Below, piece after piece: positions 58,020 through 64,000 of a DNA stretch of 64,000 nucleotides. The translations under genes were made by a program, and so were the position numbers. Source of the stretch: Paulownia fortunei. Its lineage: Eukaryota > Streptophyta > Magnoliopsida > Lamiales > Paulowniaceae. The stretch lies in the NCBI GenBank assembly GCA_019321725.1, contig CM033115.1, positions 19,478,673 to 19,542,672 on the forward strand, in the 5' to 3' direction. The notes beneath the pieces are model-generated. The model had not been told where the DNA came from and made no database searches. It was given only the letters and a program-made list of their open reading frames with translations. How positions within the stretch are numbered: position 1 is the stretch's first letter; each line of letters begins with the position of its first letter.

Positions 58020-58033
58020 TGTGTATAAATACG
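58020..58033 (-). promoter_or_regulatory. TATA-like sequence of the GUX-type gene
   Basis: On the minus strand CGTATTTATACACAC reads as a TATA box about 30 bases before the ATG at 57997, leaving at most a very short leader. This favours a downstream ATG as the real start. Confidence 0.4.
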
Positions 58034-58554
58034 AGCCTAGCTAGTGCCCGCAACTGATTTATGTACCTTCTAGTTTTCCTAAAAGGTGTACAAAAATAAT
58101 ACAGATTTGTAAGTTGTGGTTAGAGAAATGGAGGGCTTAATCAAGGGAAATTTTTGAAGACAAGTATGGGAAAACCAGTTAGTGAGCTCCAAGTGTCGTG
58201 AGTTTCCTTGTACTGGATCTTCCTTGCCTTGGAGACAAAAGGGTCGGAGCAAGTGAGATGTTTTACTTGTTTGCCATATGCTGCAGCTACAGGGGTTTAA
58301 TTATCTACAGAAAGATGTTTGTGTACTACCAAAAGTACCCTTAACCCATTTGTGCAAGACTTGAAGTAACAAAAACCTATTCTTTAGTATTTTAGTTTCT
58401 CCAAGTCGCAAAAATTAAACAAATGATTCACTTAATCATGTGGGAAATGGATCTTTTCTTGTTGTCCTTCATTTTTGGGTATTTTTTGGTCAAGAAAATA
58501 GATGCGTGTTTAAGAAGTTTGAGAGTTGATGATCCAATTGATTCAATGTATTAG

Positions 58555-58815
58555 AGTTGGAAAACATATTAAACTGTTCGATACTCGATTTGAAATCGAT
58601 TATTAAAAATTTATTTGAGGTCGATTTGTTAATTTAACAAATTAAAGTTTGAACATATTTTTTTGTTCAATAAGATTTGAAACTAGATTCGAATTCGACT
58701 CGAATAGTAAAAAAATAATAAAATATATATAAAAAAATCAAGTTACTTGAACTCGATTTGCGTTCGACTCAATTAAAACTCCTTCAAACTTGATCCGATT
58801 AACAATTAAAACAGT
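58555..58815. repeat. Dispersed repeat, family E copy 1
   Basis: Contains GATTCGAATTCGACTCGAAT, then an A-rich stretch, then ACTTGAACTCGATTTGCGTT and CGACTCAATTAAAACTCC. The same order occurs at 60590-60865. Confidence 0.55.
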
Positions 58816-60202
58816 CTTAAATTTAATTTTTAAAAATCAGTAAAAATTCAAATCAGAACAATAATATTTTTAACTACACTCAATTCTTTAACACCCTTAT
58901 CCTCGATATCATTAGCAAATTTGCTAGACAAAATTGTGGTGAATAAACCTAATTTTGACGAATAGCATGCAAACGAGAAGAAAAGATACCGAATCAATGA
59001 CCTTTTGTTAGTTTAGTGCTAACACGTAAGGTCATATCAATACTTAGGTAATCATAAATTCTATAATAATCATAGAAACTATAAACAGAGATTATTTTTA
59101 TATTATTTTTAATTTTTTCATGTTTAAAATTACTCATGATTTATGTGAATAGAGTAGCTATCAACAAATTGAACTACATCAGATTATCTAAATCAACAAG
59201 AAAAGGCAAAAACATAAACATTTTTCTTAATTTTTTTATTTTTTTGGAGCATTTAGGATCAATCATTAGGGTCGAAATTGTGAACATTTATTTGAAAGGC
59301 CATGGGACTCACGGCGACATTTCTTGGAAGGAGACTTTTGCAATTGCTAGCAACTTATGGTTGTACTGTCAACTTCTACATACAATTGCACATCACTGTT
59401 TAGCCGTTTGAAATCGCGAGGTACTACCGACATTTGATTTCCTAAACTGCCCTTTATTTTAATCAGATCATTTTTTGTTTGGTAAATTTAATATCAGAGG
59501 GTATAGGTTGGATAATCACGTCACTCCGAAGTGGTCGCATTTTGGGACCAAACCCAAAAAATATTAGAGTAGGTTAGAGTATAATAATTTCTGCCCTCAA
59601 CATCAAAATAATTCATGGATTTGTAAGCCTAGTCTATCATCCTAATGATTGATTAATCTTAAAAAAATCAAGATTATTTTTTAATAAAGTTAATATTAAT
59701 GTGTTGCTGATATCATCAATATAAACTTAATTTTTATTGGTGAATTGTAATACGATATGCAATATCAAATTACAGTACAAAATTCAAACTCATATAAAAT
59801 TAACGAACGCCTTCTTCTTTTATATGTTGTTTTTTTTTAAATCTTATTAATTTAAAAATATTATGTCACGAAATTCGAATTGACTACAATAATTGGTTAT
59901 TAATTATACGGTGTAAAAGAATACAAAAGCAGAAAATATCCTCTCATTATTCATTAAATTAATATTCTACACCAAAAGTTTTGGGCAAAAAATCATTTCA
60001 TTTTATAATCTACAAATGCTTAACCACTTGCCACATGCCACAGCTTGCATTTGTGGCTTATTGTATACAATATTGGTATGAGAAAGAAAATAAAATAATA
60101 AAAGTCTGCATTGTAGGAGCAAAGGGCCCGCAAATATACACCCCATAATTACCCCATAATTAGTACGATTTTTCCAACCAAAATTTTAGGCTCAATTCAG
60201 TG

Positions 60203-60284
60203 TTTTTATAATTAGTTGGTTATTTGAATTGATCTAATTAGTTTAATAAAAATTAATTATATTTTTATTATATTGTGTAAATCA
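60203..60284. repeat. Truncated family D fragment
   Basis: TTTTATAATTAGTTGGTTAT followed by GAATTGATCTAATTAG and AAAATTAATTATATTTTTAT resembles the left part of 51250-51663 (TTTTTATAATTGAATTGGTG and following). Confidence 0.4.
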
Positions 60285-60589
60285 ATAGGCGGGGGCCTTG
60301 GAAATGCACCAAGTATCTAGCCCAAATGACTTTTGCTGTATTTTTTAGGACAATGGGTTGTCACCATATTGAGTATTTGTCTGGATTTGGGCTAAAGTGG
60401 ATCTGGTTTAGGCCTTGGGGATTCGTATTGTTCATAATTTGCTTTTGAAAGCCAAGGGCCCAAGAGGATCAATAATCTAATAGCCAACGTAATTGGAGAA
60501 GAGAGCCCACAAAGATAAATTTAATTTATTAATATATATATATAAGCATGAAACTAATTTCCTCAGTATCAATTCTTAAAAATTCTTTT

Positions 60590-60865
60590 GAATTTGGTTC
60601 TTTTAAGTTATAACAAATCAAATTTTGAATATATATTTTTTTAATAAAATTTAAAGTTTAACTCGAACTAACTCGACCAATTAAAAAAATATATAATATG
60701 TGTAAAAATATCAACTACTCAACTCGTCTTGTGTTTGACTTAATTAAAAATTATTTGAATTGACTTATTTAATAATCAAAATAAATTCAAACATATTTAA
60801 GTTCAATGAGAAATTCAAATCAATTTGAACAATATCAAATTCGAATCGATTCAATTAATCCTTAA
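60590..60865. repeat. Dispersed repeat, family E copy 2
   Basis: AACTCGAACTAACTCGACCA, an A-rich stretch, then CTACTCAACTCGTCTTGTGT and TTTGACTTAATTAAAAAT parallel 58680-58790 in order and orientation. Confidence 0.5.
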
Positions 60866-61581
60866 ATAATATTCAAAATTCCAAACCACTGTTGCGACTG
60901 TTTAATGCCTTTTTAGACTGAAATTGATTCGACAAGGAAAATACTGCGAAAAGAAGATTGGATATGATTCCATATGTATGCAAGATTCATCAATCTCATT
61001 CAGCATCGAGAGAAACGCAACCCAATTTACATAATTGAGAAATATCTCTAGATTGTAGTTTAATGTTGCGAGGTATTACTTTAAATATATATTGCAGTTT
61101 TACATCGGTTGTGTCGCAGCATATCGGGATATTATCATATTATATGAAATAAGTGCATCATGGAATACTCAAAAGATCCTATAAAAATTAGTAAAATTAA
61201 AAAAATATAAATTACTTATACTATTAATTAATACATAGTGCAAATTATTATTACATCAATTACACATTAATAAAATCAAACATAACATCATTTTCAAGTT
61301 TATATTTATGTTTTTAAAATCAAACTTTTGTGCTTTGTTGATGAAGAAGCTTATAGTATTATGTTTTTGAGCATATGCGTCAGCTTGCCCGTGTGTGCAC
61401 GTTTATATGTACTAATAGGTTCAGTAGATGCTGTACTATACTTACACACAAACACATGAGTATGTACGTGATTGTGTGAATGTACGGTGATACACCACCA
61501 AAAATAACATCTACATTACCATACTAACAAAAAAAAAAAATTTGCAGTACTAACAAAAAAGTAAGTAAATTTGCAATTTAC

Positions 61582-61836
61582 ATGAATCAAAATTGCAGTT
61601 TCGATATAAAGAGAAAAGTGATTAGATTTGTTATAAACGTTGCCCACGGTGAAGAAAACTTATCATGTGGGGATAGTCCGAAGATTGTAGCAAACTCCTA
61701 TGATACTTTTGAGTGTACAAGGGAAAAAGAACACAATTCCATTTTAAAGATGAAGGAACTTGGTACCTTTATTTTTGGAAGGAGAAAAAGCTACTTTGTA
61801 ATGAAATCCCTAACGGATAAGAATGCAGATGGATAA
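61582..61836 (+). other. Unidentified open frame containing one of two diverged duplicate segments
   Basis: An 84-codon frame with ATG. Residues 7-29 (FDIKRKVIRFVINVAHGEEN, LSC) match a frame 1.19 kb downstream (62774-62857) in the same reading phase. I do not recognise the protein; it has neither membrane segment nor signal peptide. A conserved frame between copies hints at coding origin, but there is no family support. Confidence 0.25.
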
Positions 61837-62288
61837 AGCATGCCTTTCGCTATTTCTTGATTCATTTCAAAAACATTTTTAGAAAACATTATGTGGAAAT
61901 ATTTTGAGAAGATTTCATCAAGGGAATGTGTGCAAAATTTGATCAATTTATTTGATATATTTGTTTGTTATATAGATCAACATCAAAGACAATCTTTTCT
62001 ACCTCAATGGAATCCAATTGAAGTTCCCAAGTTGTCATCGCTTTTTCTTTGGTTAGAATATGAAATGAAATATTATTTGGTACTTATTCAAATCACAAAA
62101 AAGTTAAGGTTGGTGTTGGGACGGATTAAGCACGAGTGGGCAAGGGCCAGCTTCTCTCTCAAATATTTTTTCAGGATAAAATAATAAGATTTCGATTAAA
62201 ATGAACAATACCTATCCGACGTATGCTTGCCCTCACATCAGTTGCCCTCACAAGAGTGCAATCACACACACTACACAAAGAATGATAG

Positions 62289-62588
62289 GAAGGAAAGTGG
62301 AGACTGGAGAGAGGCTTTTGGCCAGGTGTGCGTGTTGATGGCAAACAAGAAATATCTTTGGACGAGTTCGTGAAATGGTTGGAGAAATTCGACGCCAATA
62401 GAGATGGCCAGATAGCAGTGGAGGAGCTCCAGGCGGCCATTCAAGCTAACAGAGGGTGGTTCAGCAAGTGGAAGGCCAAGCGCGGCGTTAAGTTGGCCGA
62501 CGAGAATTCCAATGGATTCATTGATAAGAATGAAATAAGAAACCTTGTGGTGTTTGCAGAAAAGCATTTGGGTGTGGTAATTGTCTAA
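62289..62588 (+). pseudogene. Small EF-hand calcium-binding protein, start codon apparently lost
   Basis: The intronless frame is open from 62289 to the stop at 62586-62588 and reads a plant EF-hand protein from 62328: RVDGKQEISLDEFVKWLEKF. The first canonical 12-residue Ca2+ loop is DANRDGQIAVEE and the second DENSNGFIDKNE, with GWFSKWKAKRGVKLADEN between, a layout I recall in a family of roughly 85-90 residue plant proteins. In those, translation starts about where this frame has GTG at 62328. No ATG occurs in frame anywhere upstream of that point to the stop at 62286, nor inside the frame. Either the ATG was lost (A to G), or a first exon is spliced to the CCAG|GTG site. An AATAAA follows at about 62630. 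The coding part shows no stop or frameshift. Confidence 0.6.
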
Positions 62589-62773
62589 GATTAGATTCCT
62601 CAGACCTAGTTATAATTTTATTAGGTCTGAATAAAGCTTCCTCTGAACTAGCTAGTTCGCTTAATTTTAGTGTCCCTGTCGATAAAGAAGTTCATATAAA
62701 GTTTGTGAGTGCCTGTGTGAGTTTGCTTACAAATAAAAGAAAACAAGAAAATATGTAATTTTGGAGTTTGCAA

Positions 62774-62857
62774 GAATCAAAGCGCGGTTTGGACATGGAG
62801 AGAAAGGTCATTAAATTTGTTAATAACGTTGTCCATGATGAAGAAAATTTGCCATGT
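62774..62857 (+). repeat. Diverged copy of the 61584-61668 segment
   Basis: About 84 bases align with 61584-61668 with one indel and roughly three quarters identity by eye. Translation of both in one phase gives LDMERKVIKFVNNVVHDEEN against FDIKRKVIRFVINVAHGEEN. Confidence 0.7.
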
Positions 62858-63110
62858 CCAATCTTTTTATTGTCTAAACTTCAGAAACATTAATGCCATG
62901 TCCTCCAAACGATGTCCAGGAGTTTGCAAACACAAACAAGAAATCAAACGGGATAAAATATTGCATTTAATAAAAAGTTCATCATCAATATTTCTGAAGT
63001 TAAAATCTTGATGAGCTACATCAAATTCTCTTTATTAACACTCCAAATATTCCTTCAAACCTTATTAGACTTGAATTTTTCATTATTATTATTATTTTGG
63101 ACGTCATCTT
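62858..63110. other. Spacer between EF-hand frame and protease inhibitor gene
   Basis: AT-rich, holding the inhibitor's probable 3' UTR on the minus strand; a short (TTA)n run lies near 63083. Confidence 0.4.
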
Positions 63111-63380
63111 CTATCCAACCATAGGCACTCGAACAACACGATTATTCCCATCAACTTTAAGCCAAACTCGGTTGCAGCAGAAATTTTCAATTACCACCTG
63201 ACCTACACGCACAAGAACAACGGCTACGAGGGGGTTATCTTGAACAATAATGACCTTAGCTTCTTCTGCACCCATACCAACTAGATTGGGCCAAGTAGTC
63301 TTGTACTTGCCTTTACCACAACATTCACGATCACTGCATGAAAAGTTTACACAAGGGGGATAAGGGTTATTGCCAGCCAT
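63111..63380 (-). CDS. Potato inhibitor I-type serine protease inhibitor
   Basis: An 89-residue frame, MAGNNPYPPCVNFSCSDREC and onward, single exon, minus strand. The family core is clear: KTTWPNLVGMGAEEAK, VIIVQDNPLVAVVLV, then RVGQVVIEN in the binding loop, NRVWLKVDGNN and the end RVVRVPMVG. An upstream in-frame ATG at 63410 (MDIETKQILL) is about 20 bases from a TATA box, too close for a normal 5' UTR, so MAGNN is chosen. There is no obvious signal peptide, so the product may be cytosolic. The inhibitor binds serine proteases by a loop bound to the core. By alignment to eglin/potato inhibitor I the P1-P1' pair is Glu65-Asn66. Six Cys (10, 15, 20, 21, 68, 69) are present, including two CC pairs, more than the usual none to two. 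Such genes are often wound- and pathogen-induced. Confidence 0.88.
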   Translation of the reverse strand: MAGNNPYPPCVNFSCSDRECCGKGKYKTTWPNLVGMGAEEAKVIIVQDNPLVAVVLVRVGQVVIENFCCNRVWLKVDGNNRVVRVPMVG

Positions 63381-63430
63381 CAGCAATATCTGCTTTGTTT
63401 CTATGTCCAAAAAAAAGGGTTATTGTCTGA

Positions 63431-63440
63431 TATATTTATA
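63431..63440 (-). promoter_or_regulatory. TATA box of the protease inhibitor gene
   Basis: On the minus strand TATAAATATA stands 51-60 bases before the chosen ATG at 63380 and only about 21-30 before the alternative ATG at 63410. Confidence 0.6.
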
Positions 63441-64000
63441 CACTAAGATTGATTATTGTAATCTTTCCTGATTATATTGACAGCTAACAGATTTTAAGAA
63501 TGGACAATGGGATTATTTAATTGTAGTTTCCTTCTTTTTTTTTGTTGGTGACCAAATAAAAGGTGTGGAAAATTACTCTACTTACCAAGTTTGAAATATA
63601 ATTCAGTTTCATTGATTTGTGTAATTTTGATGGATTATAAGAATTATTTTTAATGATTTTGTGAATCAAATATAGTATTTTTAGTAAATCTGAATCACCA
63701 TTTTGGTCTTTTATAATTTTTTTTCTTTTGTCTTTACAATTTAAAAAACATAAATATACACGTTAATCGATCACTTAATCCATAATGGGCTCCAATGGAA
63801 TTGTTAAACGATAACAATTAAAGCATTGAATGCATTATCATACATTTTACATATATTATGTAAAGGGTAAGAATAAGGTGAATTTATTAAAGCCCTAGTA
63901 ATAAATTCGGACAGCAATAGGCTGGGCTTGTAAAGGACCTAAACTTGCCCTGCATCAACATTTTAGACTTGCTATGCTCCAAACTCTAACCCAATAGGAT
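63441..64000. other. AT-rich flank
   Basis: Upstream region of the inhibitor gene; no further gene is visible before the window ends. Confidence 0.4.

Larger units (their letters stand above)
58034..61580. other. AT-rich spacer with repeats
   Basis: Beyond the GUX-type promoter I see only the family E and D repeat copies listed separately, a few GGGCTAAA/TGGGCC-type motifs near 60.3-60.5 kb, and no gene. Confidence 0.4.

Overview
This window is nuclear DNA from a flowering plant, most likely a dicot. The genes have many short exons with GT-AG junctions and AT-rich introns, the spacers are strongly AT-rich and full of short MITE-like repeats, and every recognisable protein belongs to a plant family. 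I cannot name the species.

Layout, left to right. (1) 1-6735 (+): an NDR/LATS-type AGC protein kinase whose first exon is cut by the window edge. (2) 9913-12262 (+): a COR27/COR28-type cold- and clock-regulated protein, with two perfect evening elements and a G-box just upstream. (3) 14183-18531 (+): a mitochondrial COQ10-like coenzyme Q-binding START protein. (4) 18.5-34.3 kb: a gene-poor stretch holding several families of small inverted-repeat elements, SINE-like remnants, an 18-base G run and an isolated GC-rich island at about 31.7-32.0 kb. (5) 34506-37689 (+): a complete nine-exon CYP707A, abscisic acid 8'-hydroxylase. (6) 38.85-39.08 kb (+): a broken thioredoxin-like pseudogene. (7) 42139-43398 (+): a peroxisomal SCP2 (sterol carrier protein 2). 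(8) 44319-47275 (-): a WEB1-family coiled-coil protein of chloroplast photorelocation. (9) 54053-about 57997 (-): a GT8 glucuronosyltransferase of the GUX/PGSIP type, with a tRNA-Arg(CCU) gene on the opposite strand inside its second intron. (10) 62.3-62.6 kb (+): a small EF-hand ORF with no in-frame ATG. (11) 63111-63380 (-): a potato inhibitor I-type serine protease inhibitor.

The genes do not form an operon-like system; each is an independent plant transcription unit. Several touch environment responses: COR27-like (cold, light, clock), CYP707A (ABA turnover), WEB1 (blue-light chloroplast movement) and the protease inhibitor (wounding/defence). I see no reason to read this as more than ordinary gene neighbourhood. 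All exon junctions were derived by hand from GT-AG sites, reading-phase continuity and family sequence as I remember it; no database search was run. I found no undescribed multi-gene system. The best leads are the intronic antisense tRNA, the EF-hand ORF with GTG where its ATG should be, the flanking diverged duplicate of an 85-bp frame-conserved segment, the GC-rich island and the thioredoxin pseudogene.
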